From: an uncultured Eubacteriales bacterium
Lineage (GTDB): Bacteria; Bacillota; Clostridia; Oscillospirales; CAG-272
Direction of reading: 5' to 3'
NCBI GenBank assembly: GCA_934446285.1
Contig: CAKSEI010000025.1
Location: 1 to 12,680, forward strand
Length of the DNA: 12,680 bases
How positions within the stretch are numbered: the stretch's first letter is position 1; each line of letters begins with the position of its first letter. The notes under the pieces were generated by a model. That model saw only the letters and a program-made list of their open reading frames with translations, did not search any database and was not told where the DNA came from. The position numbers and the translations under genes were made by a program. This document shows, one piece after another, positions 1 through 5,778 of this stretch.

Positions 1-111
1 AAGTTCCGCTGTCCCAAGCCTCCCCCGGTAAAGGGAGGATGGCGCAGCCGTGACGGAGGGATTGTTGCGCAGAAACGCCTTATATAAACGAAAAAAACAG
101 TCATGATACCT

Positions 112-202
112 AACGGCACACGACTGAAAACCCAACCGATATCGCATAACCCCACCGAACGGCACGCGGTTGTAAACGAATCAAACCGACATCACATAAC
201 CT
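112..202. repeat. Imperfect tandem duplication inside the MITE-like element
   Basis: Two units of about 45 bases follow each other. Both begin AACGGCAC and end in a shared CATAACC block: unit 1 is about 112-157 and unit 2 about 158-202. The ends (AACGGCAC, and CCGAYATCRCATAACC) are conserved while the middle has diverged, which suggests an old duplication within the element. Confidence 0.5.
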
Positions 203-236
203 ATACCGGGCGCTAATCACTCATGGGAAAGTCCCT

Positions 237-258
237 CAGTCAGCCTGACGGCTGACTG
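237..258. repeat. Perfect hairpin at the right end of the MITE-like element
   Basis: The nine-base arms 237-245 (CAGTCAGCC) and 250-258 (GGCTGACTG) are exact reverse complements around a TGAC loop. It directly abuts the right terminal repeat. No T-run follows, so it looks like an element-specific structure more than a terminator. Confidence 0.6.
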
Positions 259-313
259 CTCCCTTTACCGGGGGAAGCCTGCGTCCGGAGGATAAATTTC
301 CTGTTTTTCCTAC

Positions 314-342
314 TTGCCATGTCGGAAACTTTGTGTTACAAT
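314..342 (+). promoter_or_regulatory. Sigma-A promoter of the LRR lipoprotein gene
   Basis: A -35 box TTGCCA (314-319) and a -10 box TACAAT (337-342) are separated by exactly 17 bases. The expected start point, six to eight bases beyond the -10 box, falls on or beside the ATG at 349. No Shine-Dalgarno sequence lies between the -10 box and that ATG, so the message may be leaderless. Confidence 0.6.
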
Positions 343-348
343 AATCCC

Positions 349-2202
349 ATGGAAAAGATTATTACCGGGGGAAAGAAAATACTTGCCGTATGCGCACTTT
401 TTCTTGCCGCGTGTCTGCTCCTTTCGTCGTGCGACGCATATCTTGCGCGCTCGTATCCGTCGCCGCTCGATACCGACGCGACCGAGAAGCCGACCGCCGA
501 CCCCGACAGCGTAAAAAAATTCAAGGACTTTGAATATACCGACAACGGAGAGACCGCCGTAATTTATTCGTACAGGGGCGGGAGCAAAGAGGTCGAAGTG
601 CCCGCCGAGATTGCGGGTATGCCGGTTATCGGCATACGCACCGAGGCCTTTAAGGGCAAGGTAAATGTCGTCAGCGTAAATGTCGGCGCTGCCGTTACTA
701 TAGGTAAGAACGCCTTTGCAGGCTGCTCGTCCCTTGCCTCCGTCACTCTGCCGGAGGGCACGGAGAGTATAGGAGTATCGGCTTTCGAGGGCTGCATTTC
801 GCTTGCCTCCGTCACTCTGCCGCAGACTCTGCGTGTGATAGGCGACCGCGCCTTTTACGGCTGCACGTCGCTTACGCAGGCGGATATCGCCGCCGTTACG
901 TCGCTCGGTGCGCAGGCTTTTGAGGGCTGTACCGCGCTCGCGTCCGTATTTTTGCCGTCGCTCGAGCGCATAGGAGCCTCGGCTTTCAAGGGCTGTACCG
1001 CGCTTGCGACCGCCGCCCTCGACGGCACGGCAAATGAGCTGCCCGCCGAGCTTTTCTCAGGCTGCTCTTCTCTTGTCTCCGTGGGGCTGCCCGCGGGAAC
1101 GGAAAGCCTCGGACGCTCCGTTTTCTACGAATGCTCCTCCCTCCTCGGTGTAACGCTGCCCGACGGCGTTTCGACCGTCGGCACGGCTTGCTTTGACGGC
1201 TGTACGTCGCTAAGTGCGATAACATTGCCGCAGGGCATTAATTCGCTTTCCGAGCGGGCTTTCAATAACTGCACCGCACTTGAGGAAATATCTCTTCCCG
1301 AGAGCGTTACGAGCATAGGCATGTCGGCTTTCGGAGGCTGCACTTCTCTGAAGAGGGCCGAGCTTCCGCGCGTGCGCATAATCGAGGGCTCGGCATTCTC
1401 GCGCTGCACGTCGTTGAAGGAGGTTATCTATCCGCACGACCCTGAAAAAGACAGAAATATTTCCCTTACCGAGATAGGCACGAACGCTTTTTCCGAATGC
1501 GCGGCACTTGAGAGCTTTCCTTTGCCCGAGAGCGTCACGACCCTCGGGGACGGAGCTTTCCGCGGGTGCGAGAGCCTGAAGGAGGCGGTTATCCCGCCCG
1601 CGGTCGGAGTTATACCCGGATACCTTTTTGACGGATGCAAAAATCTCGGCAGTGTCACAATAAACAGCGAAAAACTTGTGACGATAGGGCCTAAGGCTTT
1701 TGCCGACTGCGAGAGCCTCAATACCGTAGACATACCGGACACCGTGACTATAATAGGCAAAAACGCCTTTGAAAATTGCAGCTTCCTTTTCGGCATAGGC
1801 ATACCCGACGCCGCGATAACCATAGGCTCGGATATCCTCGCGGGTACGGAGGGCACGGTCGTCGGATTTAACGAGGATAAGGAAATGGTTGCGCAGGCGG
1901 ACGCCGGTATAGAGGTTGACCTCAATTCATATGCACGTCCCGAGCTCGGGCATATGGTCTTTTACTTTGACTACCGCACGAAGTATCATCTGATAGCGCT
2001 CGACATGTGGCGCAGCCTCAGTGCGGCGCTGCCGAAGGAATGCCCCGAATGCGGGTCGACGAAGATACGCCTCTCGGGCAGGACAATGCTTGCGCTTTCG
2101 TATGAATTTGCCGCTGCGGACACCCTTGACGCGACGTTTATATGCTTCTCACCGCATTGCGGAAAAAGCTTTACTCACACATTGACAAAAGGAGAGGGAT
2201 AA
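349..2202 (+). CDS. BspA-type leucine-rich-repeat surface lipoprotein with C-terminal zinc-ribbon-like motif
   Basis: This is a 617-residue exported lipoprotein. Residues 1-28 form a type II signal peptide: basic N-region MEKIITGGKK, hydrophobic core, and lipobox L25-S26-S27-C28. From about residue 95 to 510 it consists of roughly 17 tandem LRR_5 (BspA/TpLRR) units of about 23 residues, pattern (I/L)GxxAFxGCxSLxxVxLPxxVxx. In known family members this solenoid is a cell-surface binding or adhesion scaffold; the ligand here is unknown. The last 80 residues are not LRR and contain CPEC and, about 35 residues later, CFSPHC, resembling a treble-clef or zinc-ribbon ligand set, which is odd for an extracellular protein. 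I start at 349 because the signal peptide begins there; an in-frame ATG at 319 lies inside the -35 box. The stop overlaps the next gene's ATG by one base (TAATG), indicating translational coupling. Confidence 0.85.
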   Translation: MEKIITGGKKILAVCALFLAACLLLSSCDAYLARSYPSPLDTDATEKPTADPDSVKKFKDFEYTDNGETAVIYSYRGGSKEVEVPAEIAGMPVIGIRTEAFKGKVNVVSVNVGAAVTIGKNAFAGCSSLASVTLPEGTESIGVSAFEGCISLASVTLPQTLRVIGDRAFYGCTSLTQADIAAVTSLGAQAFEGCTALASVFLPSLERIGASAFKGCTALATAALDGTANELPAELFSGCSSLVSVGLPAGTESLGRSVFYECSSLLGVTLPDGVSTVGTACFDGCTSLSAITLPQGINSLSERAFNNCTALEEISLPESVTSIGMSAFGGCTSLKRAELPRVRIIEGSAFSRCTSLKEVIYPHDPEKDRNISLTEIGTNAFSECAALESFPLPESVTTLGDGAFRGCESLKEAVIPPAVGVIPGYLFDGCKNLGSVTINSEKLVTIGPKAFADCESLNTVDIPDTVTIIGKNAFENCSFLFGIGIPDAAITIGSDILAGTEGTVVGFNEDKEMVAQADAGIEVDLNSYARPELGHMVFYFDYRTKYHLIALDMWRSLSAALPKECPECGSTKIRLSGRTMLALSYEFAAADTLDATFICFSPHCGKSFTHTLTKGEG

Positions 2203-3017
2203 TGAAAGTAGGTTCTATCGTTCGATATCCGAATATTGAGGAGGATTTCGCGTGGCTGAGTGAAAACGGGATCGACAACTGCCAGTTTTATATGTACCCC
2301 GACGAACAGACGGAGGAGAATATCGCGCGTGTAAAGTCGCTGCGCGAGAAATACGGTATCGAGATAACGTCGATTGTCGGCATGTGGACGGGAGTGATGG
2401 AGTGGAACTTCAAGTACGGACCGGTCACCCTCGGGCTTATCCCGACGGCATACAGAGACAGGCGTATGAGCGAGATGCGTGCATACTGCGACCTTGCGCA
2501 TACGCTCGGGGTAAAGGACGTCAGCTCGCATATGGGCTTCATACCCGAATATATGTACGACGCGGAATACCGAACATGGATACCCGCGATGCGCGATCTT
2601 ATGAGATACTATGAGGCAAAAGACATTTATCTTGATTTCGAGACGGGGCAGGAAACGCCCGTTACCATGCTGCGTGCCATAACCGAGATATCGAGCGACC
2701 GTGTCGGCGTTAATTTCGATTCGGGAAATCTCATCCTCTACGGCAAGGCAAATCCCGTGGATGCGCTCGACGTAATAGGAAAATACGTGCGCGGCGTGCA
2801 TGCAAAGGATGCCATGTATCCGACAGATCCGATGTTCCTCGGCGAAGAAAAGGCACTCGGAGAGGGCAAGGTCGACTTCCCGAGACTGCTCGGAAAGCTC
2901 CGCGAGCTCGGCTACGACGGCGCTGTAACTATAGAGCGTGAGTGCGCGGGCGAAAAGGAGCGCAGCGACATCCTCGCGGGCAAAAAGCTGCTCGACGGCA
3001 TAATAGCGTCGCTTTGA
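2202..3017 (+). CDS. Sugar-phosphate isomerase/epimerase-like TIM-barrel enzyme (AP_endonuc_2 / xylose-isomerase-like family)
   Basis: A 271-residue cytoplasmic protein of the xylose-isomerase-like TIM-barrel superfamily, whose members are metal-dependent sugar or inositol isomerases, epimerases or dehydratases. The four ligand positions typical of this fold are visible in order: E147 (LDFETGQE), D173 (NFDSGN), H200 (GVHAKD) and E245 (TIERE). H110 in SSHMGF lies in an earlier strand and may contact substrate. Length is normal for the family (about 270-290). The start at 2202 is supported by AAAGGAGAGGG (2188-2198) and by the TAATG overlap with the lipoprotein gene; an in-frame ATG at 2142 lies inside that gene and lacks a ribosome binding site. 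No signal peptide is present. The substrate cannot be assigned from sequence; an endonuclease IV role is unlikely because the characteristic extra metal-binding histidines are not apparent. Confidence 0.8.
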   Translation: MKVGSIVRYPNIEEDFAWLSENGIDNCQFYMYPDEQTEENIARVKSLREKYGIEITSIVGMWTGVMEWNFKYGPVTLGLIPTAYRDRRMSEMRAYCDLAHTLGVKDVSSHMGFIPEYMYDAEYRTWIPAMRDLMRYYEAKDIYLDFETGQETPVTMLRAITEISSDRVGVNFDSGNLILYGKANPVDALDVIGKYVRGVHAKDAMYPTDPMFLGEEKALGEGKVDFPRLLGKLRELGYDGAVTIERECAGEKERSDILAGKKLLDGIIASL

Positions 3018-3087
3018 TTTTTCCGATGCGGTAAAGCGGACACCGCGATTTGACGCATTTTTGCGCTGCGGCGCAGATTTAGGCATA

Positions 3088-3119
3088 GGAAAACGCCCCC
3101 GGTATCGGAGGCGTTTTCC
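3088..3119 (+). terminator. Hairpin terminator after the isomerase gene
   Basis: The arms GGAAAACGCC (3088-3097) and GGCGTTTTCC (3110-3119) pair perfectly around a 12-base loop, 70 bases after the isomerase stop. The T-run lies within the 3' arm rather than after it, so termination strength is uncertain. Confidence 0.6.
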
Positions 3120-3179
3120 GCGTCAAAAAAATCGATATTTCCAAGATCCAAAACAGTAAAAAGCGAAGAGGTAATAAGT

Positions 3180-3211
3180 AAAGCCCCAAAGACATAAGTC
3201 TTTGGGGCTTT
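3180..3211. terminator. Perfect 14-bp hairpin, probable bidirectional terminator
   Basis: AAAGCCCCAAAGAC (3180-3193) and its exact complement (3198-3211) enclose an ATAA loop. Each 3' arm ends in CTTT, giving a short U-tract on both strands. It separates the isomerase operon from the minus-strand accessory island. Confidence 0.6.
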
Positions 3212-3215
3212 GTGA

Positions 3216-3237
3216 CTGCGCGACGAAATGGCACAAA
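3216..3237 (+). repeat. Island-edge repeat, left copy
   Basis: CTGCGCGACGAAATGGCACAAA matches the reverse complement of 5631-5652 at 19 of 22 positions; a third, shorter copy lies at 3304-3323. The two outer copies are in inverted orientation and bracket the AT-rich island. Whether this marks the ends of an inserted element or is a common genomic repeat cannot be decided from one window. Confidence 0.45.
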
Positions 3238-3249
3238 GCGTCTTAACCC

Positions 3250-3426
3250 TTAAAGTGTGATTTCTTCAAGCAATACATTCCCCGGCTTCGCTATTTGTGT
3301 TTGCTGTGACGAAATAGCACAATGACCTATTTTGAGTAAGACAACTTTATTGCCGTCAATGTGAAACAGCAACTCGGGTATCCCACTCGGGAAGAAGTTT
3401 ATCAATATTTGATTCCGAGAGTTCAT
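3250..3426 (-). CDS. Small hypothetical ORF or gene remnant (58 aa)
   Basis: An open frame of 58 codons starts at ATG 3426-3424 and ends at TAA 3252-3250. The product starts MNSRNQILINFFPSG and ends NVLLEEITL. The same frame stays open upstream through the hairpin at 3471-3496, so it may be the tail of a longer broken gene. The composition is protein-like (mixed hydrophobic and polar), but I see no Shine-Dalgarno before the ATG and do not recognise the sequence. One of the short island repeats (3304-3323) lies within it. It has the same orientation as the PrgI remnant and the ATPase gene. A chance open frame is a real possibility. Confidence 0.2.
   Translation of the reverse strand: MNSRNQILINFFPSGIPELLFHIDGNKVVLLKIGHCAISSQQTQIAKPGNVLLEEITL
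3304..3323 (+). repeat. Island-edge repeat, internal copy
   Basis: CTGTGACGAAATAGCACAAT is a shortened version of 3216-3237 in the same orientation: the CTG and ACGAAATxGCACAA blocks are shared and two bases are missing after CTG. Confidence 0.35.
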
Positions 3427-3470
3427 ACTGATGTGTGGATTTTGATTATCAATGTGACATTTACAAAGAA

Positions 3471-3496
3471 AAAGGGGGCGTGCCCCCCTTTCTTTT
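3471..3496. terminator. GC-rich hairpin with T-tracts on both sides (bidirectional terminator)
   Basis: GGGGG (3474-3478) and CCCCC (3483-3487) pair around a CGTG loop. The plus strand continues C-TTTCTTTT and the minus strand continues TTTTTCTTTG, both good U-tracts. On the minus strand it lies just after the end of the broken PrgI region, whose terminator it may have been. Confidence 0.65.
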
Positions 3497-3760
3497 ACTT
3501 TGCGGATGTAAGTCTCAGCTGATTTATAGTGCTTGCTCCTTCTGTCCGCAGCGCCTCTGCCAAAGTGACATATCTGCCGACAGTAGTAGTGCTCGAGGAA
3601 TCAACGAGAGTGTTTCCACTCCGAAAAACGGCTTTAAGATGAAATACATTCCGACCGCCATACCGCAGCCGATAACTGCAAAAACGAACTGTCGCATCGA
3701 CAGTCCGAAAAACATTGATTATGTGTAGTTTCTTATTTCACGGTTGATTTTAATTTCCAA
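3495..3760 (-). pseudogene. Broken PrgI-family conjugation protein gene
   Basis: Reading the minus strand, AAAGGAGG is followed seven bases later by TTG (3760-3758) and MEIKINREIRNYT, then an in-frame TAA (3721-3719), then SMFFGLSMRQFVFAVIGCG and a hydrophobic helix ending near FFGVETLS. This N-terminal region followed by two membrane helices is what I know as PrgI, a small membrane protein encoded next to the VirB4-like ATPase in conjugative elements of Clostridia. The gene has a nonsense codon at position 14 and loses family resemblance after about 50 residues (usual length about 100 or more). That frame stops at 3524; another frame continues with a protein-like tail to a TAA at 3497-3495, so a frameshift or deletion junction near 3600 is likely. 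No other transfer genes remain here. The PrgI assignment is by recognition of the sequence and is fairly sure; the nature of the tail is unknown. Confidence 0.7.
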
Positions 3761-3790
3761 ACAGATTCCTCCTTTCGCACATTAGGCATA

Positions 3791-3822
3791 ATAAAAACGC
3801 CATCCTTTCGGGCGGCGTTTTC
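3791..3822 (-). terminator. Intrinsic terminator of the AAA/DUF4143 gene
   Basis: AAAACGCC (3794-3801) pairs with GGCGTTTT (3814-3821). On the minus strand the second arm runs straight into GTTTTTATTAT, a good U-tract, 25 bases after the ATPase stop codon. Confidence 0.75.
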
Positions 3823-3846
3823 AAAATTTTTCAAATATTTTTGTTG

Positions 3847-5073
3847 TTAAAAATTCGATTCCTTTATCATAAACTCCATCAAATTAATATGCTTAATACC
3901 GTTTCGTTTTTGCAACATATAATCGGTTGTAGCCACATACTTTGCATAATTATCATTGACGCTCTCAAGCGGTCTGTACTCTCGATTTTCCGTTTCTTTG
4001 CTCTGCATTATCGTATATGCTACCTGTACATAAGAATATTCATTTTCGTTGTTTCGTAAAATGAAATCGCATTCAAGTTTTCCGATTCTTCCGACGCTGA
4101 CCGAATAGTCAAGACTGCGGGAATAGACATATACAATATTTTCGAGAACCGGACCGAAATTGATTCTGTTATCGGTATTACCTGCAAAATAAAAGCTCAA
4201 ATCAGCAAGATAATATTTCTTTTCTCCGGCAAGTGCTTTCTTTGACTTCATATCAAAGCGGTTACACTCATACAGTATTTTGGCGTCAACCAACGCCGTA
4301 ATATACTTGGCAACGGTTGCTCTCGTAATCCTGAGTCCGCTTTTTTCAAGCGCTTTCGTTAAGCTGTTTATACTTGTTGTAGCGCCGAAGTTGTTGATTA
4401 CATAATTTCTTACTGTTTCAAAAGCAGCTTTATCCTTGATTTTTACCCTGCGTCTGATATCTTTTTCAAAGATTTCATTTACAACTCCGGTAACATAGGT
4501 TCTTTTTGCAGCAAGGTCATCTATTTGTACCGTTCTCGGGAATCCGCCTTCAAGGATATATTGATTCAATTCCACGCTTAAATTCGGGTTAGTCGGCTTG
4601 CCGTAAAACCTTTTGATTTGCTCGTATTCCTCAAAGCTGAGTGTAAACAATTCAAATTCAAGATATCGTCCTGTCAGTTTGGTTATAAGCTCTCCGCTCA
4701 GTAAATATGAGTTTGAACCTGTGATAAAAATCGAAAATTCGCCATCGGAGCGAAATCCGTTTATGACTTCCTCAAATCCTGCGACATTCTGTACTTCATC
4801 GATAAAAAGATATTTACGTCCCGAATTTTTGATTTTTGATTCAATAAGCGTCTCGAGCTGATCGGGTGTTTTTATCTTGCGATTTTCACGCTTATCAAGG
4901 TCTAAATAAATAATATTGTCTTCCCCGATATTACTCTGCCTTATCTCATCGGCGATCATTTCCATGAGGCTTGACTTTCCGCACCGCCGTACTCCTGTGA
5001 TTACTTTAATAATATCATCGGAATGGTAAAACGGTCTTATCTTTTTCAAATACTTCTCCCGTTTGAACAGCAT
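3847..5073 (-). CDS. AAA family ATPase with C-terminal DUF4143 domain
   Basis: The 408-residue product has an N-terminal AAA_14 P-loop domain: Walker A GVRRCGKSS (residues 27-35), Walker B YLFIDEVQ (88-95), and an ITGSNSYLLS stretch at about 120-130 in the sensor-1 position. The C-terminal half (about 200-370), including a winged-helix-like RATVAKYITALVDAKI segment and a late CDFILRN element, is the DUF4143 architecture. These proteins are common, patchily distributed and of unknown biochemical role; nuclease-like or toxin-like roles have been proposed but not shown here. I chose ATG 5073 because AAGGAG (12 bases upstream) fits it; the ATG at 5085 abuts that same site with no spacing. The gene is single, has its own promoter and terminator, and is clearly more AT-rich than the flanking operons, which suggests acquisition by transfer. 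It lies upstream of, and in the same direction as, the PrgI remnant. Confidence 0.85.
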   Translation of the reverse strand: MLFKREKYLKKIRPFYHSDDIIKVITGVRRCGKSSLMEMIADEIRQSNIGEDNIIYLDLDKRENRKIKTPDQLETLIESKIKNSGRKYLFIDEVQNVAGFEEVINGFRSDGEFSIFITGSNSYLLSGELITKLTGRYLEFELFTLSFEEYEQIKRFYGKPTNPNLSVELNQYILEGGFPRTVQIDDLAAKRTYVTGVVNEIFEKDIRRRVKIKDKAAFETVRNYVINNFGATTSINSLTKALEKSGLRITRATVAKYITALVDAKILYECNRFDMKSKKALAGEKKYYLADLSFYFAGNTDNRINFGPVLENIVYVYSRSLDYSVSVGRIGKLECDFILRNNENEYSYVQVAYTIMQSKETENREYRPLESVNDNYAKYVATTDYMLQKRNGIKHINLMEFMIKESNF

Positions 5074-5108
5074 AACAAAAATCATCTCCTTAGATATCCG
5101 ATAATATT

Positions 5109-5136
5109 ATTATACTCAAGATCTGAAAAAAATCAA
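5109..5136 (-). promoter_or_regulatory. Sigma-A promoter of the AAA/DUF4143 gene
   Basis: On the minus strand, TTGATT (5136-5131) and a perfect TATAAT (5114-5109) are separated by 16 bases, about 36 bases upstream of the ATG. Just upstream lies an inverted repeat TTATCAA (5138-5144) / TTGATAA (5176-5182), which could be an operator. Confidence 0.6.
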
Positions 5137-5593
5137 GTTATCAAATCATATTTTTAAAAATAATTATTTATTGTATTGATAACCTCCAATTTCAATACAC
5201 ATTTACAGTCCCATCATTTCGCGCACAATGCGGTCCGCCATCTTTACAGAACCGACAAGTACCAGCATATTAAAAATGAGTTCCCCGACATAGCTCCACA
5301 CCTGCGTCACCCTTGTTCTTTTTTACCGATGTTAATTCGGTTATGTATTCATCTATTCATCTGTAAGGAGGGGAAGGATATAAAAAAAGACCGTAAAATC
5401 CTTATATGTAATAAAGGAATTACGGTATATGTATATATGTATATGACTTTAGTTCAAGCCCGTGTGGTCCGTTCGCATAAGAATAGAGAATTTTAAATTC
5501 GGGGAATATATGCTGTCCCCGGTTCAAGTCCCGGTTTTCGAGGATTTATTGTTTTTTTGTGCCCTGAAATTACATTTTAAAATTTGCCCGAAA
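5137..5593. other. Gene-poor degenerate stretch of the accessory island
   Basis: No intact gene is visible. It holds an AT-rich inverted repeat (5138-5144 / 5176-5182), a coding scrap on the minus strand (5203-5310), an imperfect hairpin with arms at 5390-5403 and 5414-5426 (ACCGTAA...TCCTT / AAGGAATTACGGT), a TATATG-rich run (5426-5445), a strong but unused GGAGGGG at 5367-5373 with no start codon after it, and a tRNA T-arm-like sequence at 5516-5535. The mixture of fragments fits a decayed mobile element. Confidence 0.4.
5203..5310 (-). pseudogene. Short C-terminal coding remnant, unrecognised
   Basis: From a GTG at 5310 the minus strand reads 35 codons to TAA (5205-5203), giving a product with a helix-like core FNMLVLVGSVKMADRIV and ending REMMGL. 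The codons used resemble those of the flanking genes. An in-frame stop lies a few codons upstream and no proper ribosome binding site is present, so this looks like the end of a truncated gene. I do not recognise the family; chance is possible. Confidence 0.2.
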
Positions 5594-5625
5594 AAGCAAA
5601 AAGTCCCTGATAAATCAAGGACTTT
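5594..5625 (-). terminator. Terminator of the tRNA-Val gene
   Basis: On the minus strand AAAGTCCTTGAT and ATCAGGGACTTT (5625-5600) form a 12-bp stem with one G-U pair and a two-base loop, followed by TTGCTTTTTC. It begins about 30 bases after the tRNA CCA end. Confidence 0.8.
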
Positions 5626-5630
5626 CGGCT

Positions 5631-5652
5631 TTTGTGCTTTTTCGTCGCACAG
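5631..5652 (-). repeat. Island-edge repeat, right copy (inverted)
   Basis: On the minus strand this reads CTGTGCGACGAAAAAGCACAAA and differs from 3216-3237 at three positions. It ends four bases from the tRNA-Val 3' end, between the tRNA and its terminator. Confidence 0.45.
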
Positions 5653-5655
5653 GTC

Positions 5656-5732
5656 TGGTGGAGACAGCGGGGCTCGAACCTGCGACCTCTCGGATGTGAA
5701 CCGAACGCTCTGACCAACTGAGCTATGCCTCC
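5656..5732 (-). tRNA. tRNA-Val, anticodon CAC, CCA encoded
   Basis: The minus strand folds as a complete cloverleaf: acceptor GGAGGCA/TGTCTCC (one G-U pair), T8-A9, D-arm GCTC...GAGC, anticodon stem TTCGG/CCGAG with loop TTCACAT (anticodon CAC, reading GTG), variable AGGTC, and T-arm GCAGG-TTCGAGC-CCCGC. The T-stem has one A-C mismatch at pair 51-63. Discriminator A73 and the 3:70 A-U pair agree with valine identity, and CCA is encoded. Length is 77 nt. Confidence 0.93.
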
Positions 5733-5744
5733 GATTTCTTTTAT

Positions 5745-5773
5745 ATAATAGCACAAAGGAGCAATTCTGTCAA
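5745..5773 (-). promoter_or_regulatory. Consensus promoter of the tRNA-Val gene
   Basis: On the minus strand, a perfect TTGACA (5773-5768) and TATTAT (5750-5745) are separated by 17 bases. The tRNA begins 12 bases after the -10 box, leaving a very short 5' leader. Confidence 0.8.
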
Positions 5774-5778
5774 GACAA

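Larger units (their letters stand above)
16..280. mobile_element. MITE-like non-coding element with terminal inverted repeats
   Basis: The outer ends are inverted copies: 21-37 and 259-275 are perfect 17-base reverse complements (tcccccggtaaagggag), and similarity continues a few bases outward (AAGCC against AGGCT). Between them are an imperfect tandem repeat (112-202) and a hairpin (237-258), and I find no credible gene. Small palindromic elements ending in ...CCCGGTAAAGGGAG... with an adjacent GACGGAGGGATTGTT-like stretch (here 51-65) are, from memory, widespread in gut Clostridia; this one has that general form. No transposase is present, so any movement would need an enzyme supplied elsewhere. 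I did not find a clear target-site duplication. It sits directly upstream of the promoter of the LRR lipoprotein gene, and its right edge is followed by an unused GGAGG at 286-290. Confidence 0.6.

Noticed and set aside
358..373. TTACCGGGGGAA in the lipoprotein signal region repeats the right end of the MITE-like element
   Set aside because: Only 12 bases match and they encode part of the signal peptide N-region; probably coincidence.
700..1850. Regular repeats every 66-72 bases, at first sight CRISPR-like
   Set aside because: The period equals the 22-24-residue LRR unit, the reading frame is continuous, and the repeats are degenerate at third codon positions.
1428..1925. 165-codon open frame on the minus strand across the LRR gene (and shorter ones at 986-1409)
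   Set aside because: It is antisense to the repeat-rich lipoprotein gene, lacks a ribosome site, and its apparent repeats mirror the LRR periodicity.
2175..3086. 303-codon minus-strand frame opposite the isomerase gene
   Set aside because: Composition is His/Arg/Val-rich with no domain pattern, while the plus strand has the complete metal-ligand set of a TIM-barrel enzyme.
3435..3728. 97-codon plus-strand frame
   Set aside because: It lies antisense to the PrgI remnant, starts without a ribosome site and runs through the terminator hairpin.
5364..5390. AAGGAGGGG suggesting a gene start on the plus strand
   Set aside because: No ATG, GTG or TTG follows within a usable distance.
5176..5496. 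106-codon plus-strand frame
   Set aside because: It has low-complexity His/Arg-rich composition and crosses hairpins and the unused GGAGGGG; there is no upstream ribosome site.
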